Origin: Cellulosimicrobium cellulans
GTDB lineage: Bacteria; Actinomycetota; Actinomycetes; Actinomycetales; Cellulomonadaceae
Direction of reading: 5' to 3'
Assembly: GCF_006539945.1 (NCBI RefSeq)
Contig: NZ_BJNZ01000015.1
Location: 1 to 64,000, forward strand
DNA length: 64,000 nt
The notes under the pieces were generated by a model. It saw nothing but the letters and a program-made list of their open reading frames with translations. It made no database searches and was not told the DNA's origin. A program made the position numbers and the translations under genes. Each line of letters starts with the position of its first letter. The first letter of the stretch is position 1. Positions 1-8,717 of this stretch are shown here, piece by piece.

Positions 1-3000
1 GCGATGCGCCCGCTCGACGCGACCGGCCGCGGTCCGGCGGGTCCGCGCCAGCCCACCGTCGCGCCGGGGTCCGGGACCGTGCCCGCGCCCGGGCCACGCC
101 GTCCGGTGCCCGTCCGTCCCTCGGCGCCCGGGTCGCCGGCGACGGTCGGGCAGGTCCCGCCGGCACCGGCAGGGTCGCGCGGCGTCGTCGTGCCGAGCGC
201 GGCACCGTCGCGCTCCGTGGGCCTCCAGCCGGTCCTCGCCGGGGCGGGGGCGGGGCTCCTCGCCGTCGCGACGGTCGTCTTCGTCTTCTTCACCTTCGCC
301 GACGACCTCGCCCTGCGCGCCCTCGTGACCGGGGTCGTCACGGTGCTCACGGTCGGGGCCGCGGTGCTCCTGCGGTCGCGCGGCCTGCGTTCGTCCGCCG
401 AGGCGGTCGCGGCGCTCGCCGTCGTGCTCGCGATCGTGGACGTGGAGCTCGCGCTGAGCGCAGGGGGGCTCGACCCGGTCGGCACCACGGTGGCGCGCGC
501 GTCGCTGCTCGCCGTGGTCGTCATGGGCCTCGGCGTGGTCGGGGACCGGGCGCGGGTCCGGGCCTGGGTGACGAGCGCCGTCGTGCTCGGGCCGCTCGTC
601 CCGCTCCTCGCGGCGCCCGCGGCGGGGGCGCCCTGGGGCTGGGCGGTCGCCCTCCTCGCGACGGCGTGCCTCACGGCCCTCGCCGCGCCTGTGGCGGCGC
701 GCTCCGGCGCGCGGGTCGGCAGCACCCTGCGGGGCGAGCAGGCGCTGCTCGGCGTCGTGCGCACGGTCGCGCTGCCCCTCGCCGTGGTCGTCGGGCTCAC
801 CGTCACCACCGCCCCCGGCCTGCCGACGGGCTCCGGGTCCGCGCTCGTCGCGCTCGGCGCGGCGCTCGCGGCCACGCTCCTGCGCGTCGCGACCCGGGAG
901 CGGCGCTGGTACGCGATCGGCGGCGCGACGGCGGTCCTCGCGGGGGCGCTGCTCGGGACCGGGGGCGACGTCGCCTGGCTGGGCCTGGTCCCCGCGCTCG
1001 CCGCCGCCACGTGGCTCCTCGTCCTGGTGCTCACCTCGCCGCGCGTCGTGTCCGGGGTGCTCGGCTCCCCGGTCCCGGCCGTCGGGCGGTCGGACGCACT
1101 CCTCGGCGGCGCGCTCGTCGCCCTCGTCGGTGCCGGGCCCGCGCTGGCCGTCGCGGGGGTGCGCGCGGCCGAGGTCCTCGTGACCGGCACCGCCGGGACC
1201 GCCGCGACGCTCGACGACGCGCCGCTCGGCGTCGGCGTCCTGTCCGCCGGGCTGTGGGGCGAGGGCGTCCGCGGCGGCACCCCCGGCGCCGTGCTGCTCG
1301 ACGGGACGATCGTCGGCCTGCTGTCCGCGCTGGTCGTCCTCCTCGTCGCCGCACGGCTCTCGCTGCGCACGCCGGTCCCCGTGCCCTTCCCGCCCCACGC
1401 CGGGGCGCGCCGGCTCGGCGCCGCGCCGGTCGTGCGGACCGGGCGCGCGCTCGGTCCGTGGGTGCTGCTCGTGCTCGTCGTCGCGCTCGTGCTGGACCCC
1501 CGGCTCGCGGGCGTCACCTCCCTCGCGCTGCTCGCGCTCCTCGCCGCGCTGCTCGTCGTCGCGACCGCCCGGCCCGTCGCGACCGGTGCTCCCGAGGGCG
1601 GCGCCGCGCCGGGCGCGCTCGTCCGGGCCGTCCGGCGCGGGCTCGGTCATGCCCTGCGCCCGGCCGTCCGGCGGCTCCCGGGCCCGCGCGCGGCGGTCCG
1701 GCGCGGCGTCGTCCCCGTCGGACGGGCCGAGGCGCGCGTCTGGTACGCGGCCGCCGTCGTCGGCACGATCGTCTCCGTGCTGCTCCTCGTGGCCGGGTCG
1801 TGGGTGACGCGCCCGACCGTGACGGCCGGCGCGGTGGTCGTCGGCGGGCTCCTGCTCGCGGCCAGGGCCGCCGCGCCGCGCGGTCTGCACGCCCCGCTCC
1901 TCGGCACCGCCTACGGCTACGCGCTGCTCGTGCTCGGCGTCACGCTCGCGTGGAGCGGCGCCGGGACGGTCGCGGTCCTGTGCGCGGTCTCCGGGGTCGC
2001 CTCGCTCGCCGCGCTCGCGGTGACGCTCGTCCCGCGCATCGACCGGGACTCGTGGTGGGCGGTGCTCGGCGTGACGGCGGTCCCGTTCGGGCTCGGCGTC
2101 CTCACCGTCGTCGACGAGCGCAGCTGGTGGTCCGTCGGGGCGTGCGTCGCGATGCTCGCGCTGGAGGTCGTGCTCGTCGGCTCGCGCCGTCCCGGGTCGG
2201 TCACCGCGCTGCGCGTGCTCGCCGCCGCCCTCGTCCTGCCGACGGCGGCCGTCGCCGTCGTGAGCGCGGGCGCCCTCGTCCTTCCGGGCAGCGGGTCGCC
2301 CGTCGTGCTGCCGGTCGTCGCGCTGCTCGTGGCGACGGCGCTCGCCGCGGCCCGCCCGGTCACGGCCCGGATCCACCTGGCCGCCGGGCGCGTCGCGGTC
2401 GAGGCGAGCGCCGCGCTCACCGGGGCGATCGCCGTCGGGCTCGCGTTCGGGCGCCCCGCCGCCGGGCCCACGGTCGCGGTCGCCGTCCTCCTCCTGCTCG
2501 CCGTGGGCGCGGGGCTCGCCGCGCGCGACCGGGACCGGCGCGCGGAGTGGTGGCTCGCCGCCGCCCTGGGGACCGCCGCGCTGTGGACGGCGCTCGCCGC
2601 CGCGGACGTCGGCCTCGTCGAGGCGTACACCGCGCCGCCCGCGCTCGCGGCCCTCGTCACGGGGGCGCTGCTCGCCCGCCGGTCGGGCCGCTGGTGGGAG
2701 CTCGCGAGCGCCGGCCTGGTGCTGCTCGTCGTGCCGTCCGTGCTCGCCCTGGGCGCGGCGCCCGGGGCCGGCGACGTCCGGGCGCCGCTCCTCGTCGCGA
2801 CCGGGGCCGTGGCCGTCCTCGCAGCGGTCCTGCTGGGTCGCGGGGCCGGAGAGGGCGCGTGGCGCCGTGCCGCGGCCCTGCGGCTCGCGGGCGCCGGGGT
2901 GCTCGCCGCGGCCGGCGGGACCGTCGAGTCGCTCCACGTGGCGCACGCGTCGGGCGGGGGAGCCGTGTTCGTGCTCGGGTTCGTGTGGGCGCTCGCCGCG

Positions 3001-3879
3001 GGCGGGGTCGCGCTCGGGGCTGGGCGCGTCGGGGCGGGGGTGGCTCCGCGGGGCCGGGGCGCCGCCGTCGCGCGACGCTGGGCCGTGGCACCGGCCGCTG
3101 CCCTCGTCGTGGTCGGGACCGTCGCGAACGTCCGGCCGGTGTGGGGCGTCATCGCGACGGTGTGGCTCGTCGAGGTGACCCTGCTCGCGCTCCTCGTGGT
3201 CGGGGTGCGGCGCGCGGTCCGCGGCCGGCTCGACCTCCCGCCCGCGTGGTTCACGTGGTCGCTCGCGCTCGTCGCCGCGATCGGCGCCTGGTGGCCGCGC
3301 GAGCTGCGCGTCGAGGTCTTCTCGCTCCCGCTGGGCGCAGGCCTGCTCGTCGCGGGGTACCTCGCGCTCGCGGCCGGCACGACGGCGGTGCCTGGCACGG
3401 CGGGCGGCGACCCGGGTGCCGTGGCCGGTCCGGGCGGCCCGGGTGGCAGCCACGCCGCCCCGGCCCCGGTCGGAGCCCCGGTGCGCGCGACGCCGACGCT
3501 GGCCGGGTGGCCCGTCGGGTTCGTCGGGTCGTGGCGGACGCTCGCCCCGGGCCTCCTCGCGCTGCTCGGCCCGTCGGTCCTCGCGACGTACACCGACGCA
3601 CGCACGTGGCGCGCGGTCCTGGTCATCGTGCTCGCGCTGGCCGCGGTGCTCGTCGGGACGCGCACGCACCTCGCGGCGCCGTTCCTGCTGGGCGTCGCGG
3701 TGCTCCCGGTCGAGATCCTCGTCGTGTTCGTGTCCCAGCTCGGCACGCGCATCTCCGCGGGCCCGTGGATGCTCACGCTCGCCGCGGCGGGCGGGCTGCT
3801 GCTCATCATCGCGACGTACTACGAGCGCCGGATCGCCGCGTACGACGGCGCCGCGGCCTACGTGCGCGACCTGCGCTGA
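1..3879 (+). CDS. Large polytopic membrane protein, SCO7613 C-terminal-domain type (5' end probably outside window)
   Basis: About 1,290 residues are visible. The frame is open to the first base, and an ATG at position 4 is the first visible start, so the true N-terminus may lie upstream. After a Pro/Gly/Ala-rich stretch of about 65 residues, the chain is almost entirely hydrophobic helices rich in Ala, Val, Leu and Gly, with short Arg-containing loops. More than twenty membrane segments are plausible. The region around residues 95-150, with the sequence LRSSAEAVAALAVVLAIVD, resembles the actinobacterial family annotated as SCO7613 C-terminal domain-containing membrane protein. Those proteins often begin with a zinc-ribbon-like segment, which is not visible here. 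The function of the family is unknown. The reading frame is intact to its TGA stop. Membrane location is clear from sequence; the family name is a recognition call. Confidence 0.75.
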   Translation, partial: AMRPLDATGRGPAGPRQPTVAPGSGTVPAPGPRRPVPVRPSAPGSPATVGQVPPAPAGSRGVVVPSAAPSRSVGLQPVLAGAGAGLLAVATVVFVFFTFADDLALRALVTGVVTVLTVGAAVLLRSRGLRSSAEAVAALAVVLAIVDVELALSAGGLDPVGTTVARASLLAVVVMGLGVVGDRARVRAWVTSAVVLGPLVPLLAAPAAGAPWGWAVALLATACLTALAAPVAARSGARVGSTLRGEQALLGVVRTVALPLAVVVGLTVTTAPGLPTGSGSALVALGAALAATLLRVATRERRWYAIGGATAVLAGALLGTGGDVAWLGLVPALAAATWLLVLVLTSPRVVSGVLGSPVPAVGRSDALLGGALVALVGAGPALAVAGVRAAEVLVTGTAGTAATLDDAPLGVGVLSAGLWGEGVRGGTPGAVLLDGTIVGLLSALVVLLVAARLSLRTPVPVPFPPHAGARRLGAAPVVRTGRALGPWVLLVLVVALVLDPRLAGVTSLALLALLAALLVVATARPVATGAPEGGAAPGALVRAVRRGLGHALRPAVRRLPGPRAAVRRGVVPVGRAEARVWYAAAVVGTIVSVLLLVAGSWVTRPTVTAGAVVVGGLLLAARAAAPRGLHAPLLGTAYGYALLVLGVTLAWSGAGTVAVLCAVSGVASLAALAVTLVPRIDRDSWWAVLGVTAVPFGLGVLTVVDERSWWSVGACVAMLALEVVLVGSRRPGSVTALRVLAAALVLPTAAVAVVSAGALVLPGSGSPVVLPVVALLVATALAAARPVTARIHLAAGRVAVEASAALTGAIAVGLAFGRPAAGPTVAVAVLLLLAVGAGLAARDRDRRAEWWLAAALGTAALWTALAAADVGLVEAYTAPPALAALVTGALLARRSGRWWELASAGLVLLVVPSVLALGAAPGAGDVRAPLLVATGAVAVLAAVLLGRGAGEGAWRRAAALRLAGAGVLAAAGGTVESLHVAHASGGGAVFVLGFVWALAAGGVALGAGRVGAGVAPRGRGAAVARRWAVAPAAALVVVGTVANVRPVWGVIATVWLVEVTLLALLVVGVRRAVRGRLDLPPAWFTWSLALVAAIGAWWPRELRVEVFSLPLGAGLLVAGYLALAAGTTAVPGTAGGDPGAVAGPGGPGGSHAAPAPVGAPVRATPTLAGWPVGFVGSWRTLAPGLLALLGPSVLATYTDARTWRAVLVIVLALAAVLVGTRTHLAAPFLLGVAVLPVEILVVFVSQLGTRISAGPWMLTLAAAGGLLLIIATYYERRIAAYDGAAAYVRDLR

Positions 3880-3987
3880 CACCGCCCACGCCCGGGATCC
3901 GCACGGCCTGGCTGTCGTCGGACCGACAGCGGGGCGACGGTCGCGCCCCGCGGCGAACCGCGTCGTCCCTCGACGCGGGACGCCGCG

Positions 3988-4461
3988 TCAGGCACTGCGA
4001 CGCTGCTGCTCGATGAGCGGGCGCAGTCGGTAGGGGATGAGCTCGCCCATCGAGAGCGAGGTCTCCGTGCGCTCGACGCCGTCGATCGCGAGGATCGCGG
4101 CGTCGATGCGGAACAGGTGGTCGGTGTCGCGGCACGCGACGGTGACGCGCAGGTCGGCCGTCCCGCTGCGCCCGAACGCCTGGACGACCTCGGGGATGCG
4201 TGCCACGTCGTCGACGATCCGGGCGAGCTCCTTCTGGCGCACCTGGACCTCGACGAACGCCGTGAGCGGGTGCCCGAGCACGTGCGGGTCGATCCGCCGG
4301 TCGAGGTCGAGGAACGCACCCTCGGCCTCGAGCCGGGCGAGGCGCGCCGCCACGGTGTTGCGCGAGAGCCGGAGGCGGTCGGCGAGCGCGACGATCGTCG
4401 CCCGCGGGTCGTCGGCGAGGGCGAGCAGGAGGTCGAGGTCGACAGCGTCGGCGCTGTGCAT
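3988..4461 (-). CDS. Lrp/AsnC-family transcriptional regulator
   Basis: A 157-residue protein with an N-terminal winged helix (DDPRATIVALADRLRLSRNT) followed by the RAM/AsnC ligand-binding fold (ALTAFVEVQV, later TDLRVTVACRDTDHLFRID). It lies back to back with the branched-chain 2-oxoacid dehydrogenase operon. Lrp-family proteins such as BkdR control bkd operons in other bacteria, so this is the likely local regulator, sensing a branched-chain amino or oxo acid. The ATG at 4461 was chosen because a -10-like TAGGGT ends exactly 7 nt before it, giving a leaderless transcript. A GTG three codons upstream is an alternative. The palindrome at 4480-4493 between the genes could be its operator. Family assignment is firm; target and ligand are inferred. 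Confidence 0.88.
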   Translation of the reverse strand: MHSADAVDLDLLLALADDPRATIVALADRLRLSRNTVAARLARLEAEGAFLDLDRRIDPHVLGHPLTAFVEVQVRQKELARIVDDVARIPEVVQAFGRSGTADLRVTVACRDTDHLFRIDAAILAIDGVERTETSLSMGELIPYRLRPLIEQQRRSA

Positions 4462-4468
4462 GGTGCTC

Positions 4469-4474
4469 ACCCTA
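4469..4474 (-). promoter_or_regulatory. Leaderless -10 element of the Lrp-type gene
   Basis: Read on the minus strand the hexamer is TAGGGT, followed by 7 nt and the ATG at 4461. This matches the TAnnnT-N6/7-start pattern seen at several other genes in this window. Confidence 0.5.
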
Positions 4475-4479
4475 ACCGA

Positions 4480-4493
4480 GTGACGGCGGTCAC
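4480..4493. promoter_or_regulatory. Candidate Lrp operator, GTGAC-N4-GTCAC
   Basis: GTGACGGCGGTCAC is an inverted repeat with 5-bp arms, 6 bp upstream of the regulator's -10 and about 50 bp upstream of the predicted bkd -10. Its position suits autoregulation and control of the divergent operon. Only one copy was seen, so the call rests on symmetry and position. Confidence 0.35.
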
Positions 4494-4541
4494 ACTGCAC
4501 AGCGCGTCGGAGGTCGGTGGAGCCATGTGCGCGCCAGGGGT

Positions 4542-4595
4542 TACGTTCGCCCTACCTCGGTCCTCGACGGAGAGGACCGGCTCCCCGAGGTGAGG
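4542..4595 (+). promoter_or_regulatory. bkd operon promoter and 5' leader hairpin covering the ribosome-binding site
   Basis: A TACGTT hexamer at 4542-4547 is the best -10, placing the transcript start near 4554. The start of the message then folds: CCTACCTCGG (4551-4560) pairs with CCGAGGTGAGG (4585-4595) with one bulged base, and GGTCCTC (4559-4565) pairs with GAGGACC (4572-4578). The right arm contains GAGGTGAGG, the ribosome-binding site of the ATG at 4604, so folding would hide it. If transcription starts at 4554, the outer arm loses its first three bases. The CTCACCTCGG motif recurs three times inside accA of the same operon. Confidence 0.5.
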
Positions 4596-4603
4596 TGGCG
4601 ACG

Positions 4604-6028
4604 ATGCCCAGCGAACCTGCGGTGCGGACCGGACCGACGGCGGCGACCCCGCCCAAGGCGCAGAACGGTCACCGGGCGGCAACCCCGCGCGACGCACGAG
4701 CAGACCGGAAGAACGAGGCGCACGGCGTGCGCAAGGACGTGCGCGAGGACGGGCGTGCCGACGTGCGCGCGGACGTGCCGCGGCAGGACCCGGGGGACGG
4801 CGCGTCGGCGCCGACCCTGCGCGTGCTGACCGAGGACGGCACGCGCCTCCCGGAGCCCGAGCTGGACCGCTGGCTCGCGGACGTCGATCTCACGGCACCC
4901 GACGCCGCCGCGCGCGAGACCGCCCGGACGACGCTCCTGCGGCTCTTCGAGGACATGGTCGTGGCGCGGCGCATCGACGCCGAGGCGACCGCCCTCCAGC
5001 GGCAGGGCGAGCTCGCGCTGTGGCCCCCGCTGCTCGGCCAGGAGGCCGCCCAGGTCGGTTCGGCGCGCGCGCTGCGCGACGACGACTTCGTCTTCTCCTC
5101 CTACCGCGAGCACGCGGTCGCGCGCGTGCGCGGCGCCGGGCTCGTCGACCTCGTGCGCGTGTGGCGCGGCGTCGCGGTCTCCGGGTGGGACCCGTACGCG
5201 ATCGGGATGGCGTCGCCGCAGGTCATCATCGGCGCCCAGGCGCTGCACGCGACCGGCTGGGCGATGGGCGTGCAGCTCGACGTCGACGCCGGCCGGGTCG
5301 ACGCGTCCGCCGGGCTCCCCGTGGGGGTCGCGTACTTCGGCGACGGCGCGATGAGCCAGGGCGACGTCAACGAGGCGTTCGTGTTCGCGTCCACGTACCG
5401 CTCGCCGGTCGTCTTCTTCTGCCAGAACAACCAGTGGGCCATCTCCGAGCCGGTCGCGCTCCAGTCGCGCGTCCCGCTCGCCGAGCGCGCCCGCGGGTTC
5501 GGCATGCCGGGAGTGCGCGTGGACGGCAACGACGTGCTCGCCGTGCTCGCCGTGACGCGCGCGGCGCTCGACCGCGCACGGCACGACGGCGGCCCGACGC
5601 TGATCGAGGCCGTCACCTACCGCATGGGCCCGCACACCACGGCCGACGACCCCAAGCGCTACCGCGACGCGGCCGAGGTCGAGGAGTGGACCGGGCGCGA
5701 CCCGCTCGCGCGCTTCGAGGCGTACCTGCGCTCCGCCGGCGTGCTCGACGACGCGGAGGCGGCGCGGGTGCGGGGCGTCGCCGACGCCGCGGCGGCCGAG
5801 CTGCGCGCCGGGTGCGTCGCGCTCGCCGACCCGCCGCCGCTGTCGCTCTTCGACCACGTCTACGCCGAGCCGCACCACGCGCTGGAGCGCGAGCGCGCGG
5901 AGTACGCGCACTACCTCGAGTCGTTCGGCGACGGCGAGGGCGGGGACGACGGCGCGGGCGGGCCGGGCGCCACGGGCGACCGGGCGGCGTCGGGCACCGG
6001 GACGACCGCGACGGGGGTGGCGCGATGA
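4604..6028 (+). CDS. bkdA: Branched-chain 2-oxoacid dehydrogenase E1 alpha subunit
   Basis: A 474-residue thiamine-diphosphate-dependent subunit that decarboxylates branched-chain 2-oxo acids. The ThDP motif runs from GDGAMSQGDVNEAF (from about residue 246) to CQNNQWAIS. The E1-alpha core is full length (about residues 95-440). An N-terminal extension of about 70 residues is charged and repetitive (DVREDGRADVRADV), and the C-terminus is a Gly/Ala/Thr tail. The ATG at 4604 is preceded by GAGGTGAGG; a frame open further upstream from 4517 has no comparable signal. The stop overlaps the ATG of the E1 beta gene. With accA, accD, maoC and citE downstream, the physiological substrate is probably ketoisocaproate from leucine, though pyruvate or other branched acids cannot be excluded from sequence. 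Confidence 0.92.
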   Translation: MPSEPAVRTGPTAATPPKAQNGHRAATPRDARADRKNEAHGVRKDVREDGRADVRADVPRQDPGDGASAPTLRVLTEDGTRLPEPELDRWLADVDLTAPDAAARETARTTLLRLFEDMVVARRIDAEATALQRQGELALWPPLLGQEAAQVGSARALRDDDFVFSSYREHAVARVRGAGLVDLVRVWRGVAVSGWDPYAIGMASPQVIIGAQALHATGWAMGVQLDVDAGRVDASAGLPVGVAYFGDGAMSQGDVNEAFVFASTYRSPVVFFCQNNQWAISEPVALQSRVPLAERARGFGMPGVRVDGNDVLAVLAVTRAALDRARHDGGPTLIEAVTYRMGPHTTADDPKRYRDAAEVEEWTGRDPLARFEAYLRSAGVLDDAEAARVRGVADAAAAELRAGCVALADPPPLSLFDHVYAEPHHALERERAEYAHYLESFGDGEGGDDGAGGPGATGDRAASGTGTTATGVAR

Positions 6029-7101
6029 GCACCCTCACCGTGGCGAAGGCGCTCGGCGCAGGGCTGCGCCGCGCGATGTCCGACGACGACCGCGTGGTCG
6101 TCATGGGAGAGGACGTCGGCCGGCTCGGCGGCGTCTACCGCGTGACCGACGGGCTCCAGGCGGAGTTCGGGCCGCGGCGCGTGCTCGACACCCCGCTCGC
6201 GGAGTCCGGGATCATCGGGACGGCCGTCGGGCTCGCGTACCGCGGGTACCGGCCGGTGTGCGAGATCCAGTTCGACGGCTTCGTGTTCGTCGCGTTCGAC
6301 CAGATCCTGTCCCAGCTCGCCAAGATGCACGCGCGCACCGGCGGGAAGGTGCGCCTGCCCATCACGATCCGCATCCCCGTCGGCGGCGGGATCGGCGCGG
6401 CCGAGCACCACTCGGAGTCGCCGGAGGCGCTGTTCGCGCACACGGCCGGGCTGCGCGTGGTGTCGGTCGCGAACCCCCAGGACGCGTACACCGTGCTCCG
6501 TCAGGCGGTCGCGTGCGACGACCCGGTGATCTTCTTCGAGCCCAAGCGCCGGTACCACCTCAAGGGCGAGGTCGACCTCGACCCGGTCGACCCGCTGCCC
6601 ATGGACCGGGCGCGCGTGGTCCGGGAGGGGCACGACGTCACGCTCGTCACCTGGGGCGGGCTCGTCGGGACCGCGCTCGACGCCGCCGTCGCCGCGTCGG
6701 ACGACGGCGTGTCCGTCGAGGTGATCGACCTGCGGTCGCTCTCGCCCATCGACCACGACACCGTCGCCGCGTCCGTCCGCAAGACCGGGCGCGTCGTCGT
6801 GACGCACGAGGCGCCGCGGCAGGCCGGGCTCGGGGCGGAGATCGCCGCGACCGTGACCGACCGCTGCTTCGAGTACCTCGAGGCCGCGCCCGTACGCGTC
6901 ACGGGTCACGGCATGCCGTACCCGCCCGCCAAGCTCGAGGGCCACTACCTGCCGGACCTCGACCGCATCCTCGACGGCGTCGACCGCGTGCTGGGGCGGG
7001 TCGAGCCGTTCGTGCCACGCGCGGTGCCCGACGCCGGTGGGCTCGTGGGGGCCGCCGGCTCGGCCGGGCCGGTCCGCACCGCCGAGGCGGTGGCCCGATG
7101 A
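6025..7101 (+). CDS. bkdB: Branched-chain 2-oxoacid dehydrogenase E1 beta subunit
   Basis: A 358-residue transketolase-type subunit that pairs with E1 alpha to form the decarboxylase. Family landmarks include VVVMGEDVGRLGGVYRVTDG near the N-terminus, DTPLAESGIIGTAVGLAYRG, QFDGFVFVAFDQI and PIGGGIGAAEHHSES-like sequence, then the C-terminal transketolase domain with VEVIDLRSLSPIDHDT and a conserved histidine in VVVTHEAP. Length is normal except for about 25 Gly/Ala-rich residues at the end. Its ATG overlaps the E1 alpha stop (ATGA), and its own stop overlaps the E2 start, which implies translational coupling and equal amounts of the complex subunits. No E3 (lipoamide dehydrogenase) gene is in the window, so E3 must be shared from elsewhere. 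Confidence 0.94.
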   Translation: MSTLTVAKALGAGLRRAMSDDDRVVVMGEDVGRLGGVYRVTDGLQAEFGPRRVLDTPLAESGIIGTAVGLAYRGYRPVCEIQFDGFVFVAFDQILSQLAKMHARTGGKVRLPITIRIPVGGGIGAAEHHSESPEALFAHTAGLRVVSVANPQDAYTVLRQAVACDDPVIFFEPKRRYHLKGEVDLDPVDPLPMDRARVVREGHDVTLVTWGGLVGTALDAAVAASDDGVSVEVIDLRSLSPIDHDTVAASVRKTGRVVVTHEAPRQAGLGAEIAATVTDRCFEYLEAAPVRVTGHGMPYPPAKLEGHYLPDLDRILDGVDRVLGRVEPFVPRAVPDAGGLVGAAGSAGPVRTAEAVAR

Positions 7102-8717
7102 TGACGATGCGCGAGTTCCGGCTCCCCGACCTCGGCGAGGGCCTCACCGAGTCCGACATCGTGAGCTGGCACGTCCACGCGGGCGACCACGTCGAGCTCA
7201 ACCAGGTCATCGCCGAGGTCGAGACGGCCAAGGCCCTCGTCGACCTCCCGTCCCCGTACGCCGGCGTCATCGCGTCGCTGCACGCGGAGGAGGGCCAGAC
7301 CGTCACGGTCGGCGACCCCTTGGTGACGTTCGAGATCGACGACGACACCCCCGCCCCCCAGGGCGCCGAACCCGGGGTCGCGGGGCACCCGAAGCCCACG
7401 GTCGCGTCGAACCCCGGGCTCGGCGACGAGCGGGTCCCCGGAGAGCCCGGTGTCGCGGACGAGCCCGAGCCGAACCTCGTCGGGTACGGTGCTCGGCCGG
7501 ACCGCGTCGGTCGCCCGACGCGCCGGCCCCGCCGGTCCGCAGGCGGTGCCGAACCCGGGGTTTCGCGCCACGACGCGCCCGCAGTGGCCGCAAACCCCGG
7601 GTTCGGCAGCGAGCCGGTGACCAGGAACGCCGGGTTCGACGCCGCGACGTCGACCGGCGCTCGTGGTCGCACCGTCCGTGGCGAGCGGCCGCGGTCGACG
7701 CCGCCTGTGCGGGCGCTCGCGAAGAAGCTCGGCGTGCGCATCGACCGTGTGGAGGGTTCGGGCGCGGACGGTCTCATCACACGCGAGGACGTCCTCGCGG
7801 CGGTGAGCTGCCACCGCGACGTCGTGCGGCAGCCGCGCGACGTGCACGGCACGCTCGCCGCGACGGCCGCCACCCCGTCGTCTCCCGCCTCGGCGGGCGC
7901 CGGTCCCGACGCGCGGACGGGTCTCGAACCCGAGGTCGTGCCGGTGCGCGGGGTGCGCAAGCACACCGCCGCGGCGATGGTGTCGAGCGCGTTCACCGCG
8001 CCCCACGCGACGGTGTTCCTCACGGTCGACGTGACGCGCAGCGTCGAGCTCCTGGAGCGGCTGCGGACCCACCGCCTCGCGCGCGGAGCGCGGATCACCG
8101 TGCTGGCGCTCGCGGCCCGCGCGCTGTGCCTCGCGCTGCCGCGCCACCCTGCGCTCAACAGCGCGTGGCACGACCTCCCGGACGGCTCCGCGGAGATCGC
8201 GCGGCACCGGCGGGTGCACCTGGGCATCGCGGTCGCGACAGACCGGGGACTCGTCGTGCCGCACGTGCCCGACGCGCAGGACCTCGACCTGCCCGACCTC
8301 GCCGCCGCGCTCTCCGAGCTCACGGTCACGGCTCGCGACGGCCGGACGACGCCCGAGCGCCTCACCGGGGGGACGATCTCGATCACCAACGTCGGGGTGT
8401 TCGGCGTCGACGCGGGCACGCCGATCCTCGTGCCGGGCGAGGCGGCGATCCTCGGCCTGGGTGCGGTGCGGCGTCGGCCCTGGGAGCACGACGGCGAGGT
8501 CGCGCTGCGCGACGTCGTCACCCTGAGCCTGTCGTTCGACCATCGCGTGGTCGACGGCGAGCAGGGCGCGCGCTTCCTCGCCGACCTCGGCGCGCTGCTC
8601 GAGGACCCGGCGCTCGCGCTCCTCGCACCAACGTCCGGTCGAACCGGGGGTTTCGCGTCACCTGAACCTGGACGTGACGTGCAGACCCGGGTTCGGCAGG
8701 GAGGGGTGACCGGATGA
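7098..8717 (+). CDS. bkdC: 2-oxoacid dehydrogenase E2, dihydrolipoamide acyltransferase, with palindrome-derived linker
   Basis: A 539-residue E2 subunit. The lipoyl domain occupies residues 1-80, with lipoyl-lysine K45 in [13 protein letters not shown]. The E1/E3-binding domain starts near residue 196 ([19 protein letters not shown]), and the acyltransferase domain runs to the end with the active-site motif FDHRVVDG. The linker between lipoyl and binding domains (about 85-195) is not the usual Ala/Pro hinge. It contains repeated EPGV and NPGF/L peptides encoded by inverted repeats at 7365-7424 and 7547-7608. A related element at 8640-8698 encodes the last 25 residues, so the C-terminus appears extended beyond the fold. 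The start overlaps the E1 beta stop and the stop overlaps the accD start. Confidence 0.92.
   Translation: MMTMREFRLPDLGEGLTESDIVSWHVHAGDHVELNQVIAEVETAKALVDLPSPYAGVIASLHAEEGQTVTVGDPLVTFEIDDDTPAPQGAEPGVAGHPKPTVASNPGLGDERVPGEPGVADEPEPNLVGYGARPDRVGRPTRRPRRSAGGAEPGVSRHDAPAVAANPGFGSEPVTRNAGFDAATSTGARGRTVRGERPRSTPPVRALAKKLGVRIDRVEGSGADGLITREDVLAAVSCHRDVVRQPRDVHGTLAATAATPSSPASAGAGPDARTGLEPEVVPVRGVRKHTAAAMVSSAFTAPHATVFLTVDVTRSVELLERLRTHRLARGARITVLALAARALCLALPRHPALNSAWHDLPDGSAEIARHRRVHLGIAVATDRGLVVPHVPDAQDLDLPDLAAALSELTVTARDGRTTPERLTGGTISITNVGVFGVDAGTPILVPGEAAILGLGAVRRRPWEHDGEVALRDVVTLSLSFDHRVVDGEQGARFLADLGALLEDPALALLAPTSGRTGGFASPEPGRDVQTRVRQGGVTG
7365..7424 (+). repeat. In-frame palindromic element (GAACCCGGGG class), copy 1 in bkdC
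   Basis: The left arm GCCGAACCCGGGGT (7365-7378) and right arm ACCCCGGGCTCGGC (7411-7424) are inverted copies with one mismatch and flank a 32-nt centre. The element encodes AEPGV...SNPGLG in the E2 linker. A more decayed relative with EPGV follows at about 7444-7500. Confidence 0.75.
7547..7608 (+). repeat. In-frame palindromic element (GAACCCGGGG class), copy 2 in bkdC, perfect arms
   Basis: TGCCGAACCCGGGGTTT (7547-7563) and AAACCCCGGGTTCGGCA (7592-7608) are a perfect 17-bp inverted repeat. A nested GCCAC/GTGGC pair lies inside the 28-nt centre. It encodes AEPGV...ANPGFG. A degenerate half arm (CGCCGGGTTCGAC) follows at about 7628-7640. Confidence 0.85.
8640..8698 (+). repeat. Palindromic element (GAACCCGGGG class) forming the end of bkdC
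   Basis: The left arm CGAACCGGGGGTTT (8640-8653) and right arm AGACCCGGGTTCGGCA (8683-8698) are imperfect inverted copies, with a perfect nested pair CGTCAC (8656-8661)/GTGACG (8674-8679). It lies after the E2 catalytic fold and stops just before the accD start at 8714. It is read in a different frame from the other copies. Confidence 0.7.

Noticed and set aside
4517-4603. GTG at 4517 as start of bkdA
   Set aside because: It lies upstream of the likely -10 and lacks a ribosome-binding site; the ATG at 4604 has GAGGTGAGG at good distance.
7365-8698. CRISPR-like repeated units in bkdC
   Set aside because: Spacing is irregular, units are inverted pairs lying in frame inside a gene, and no cas gene is present.
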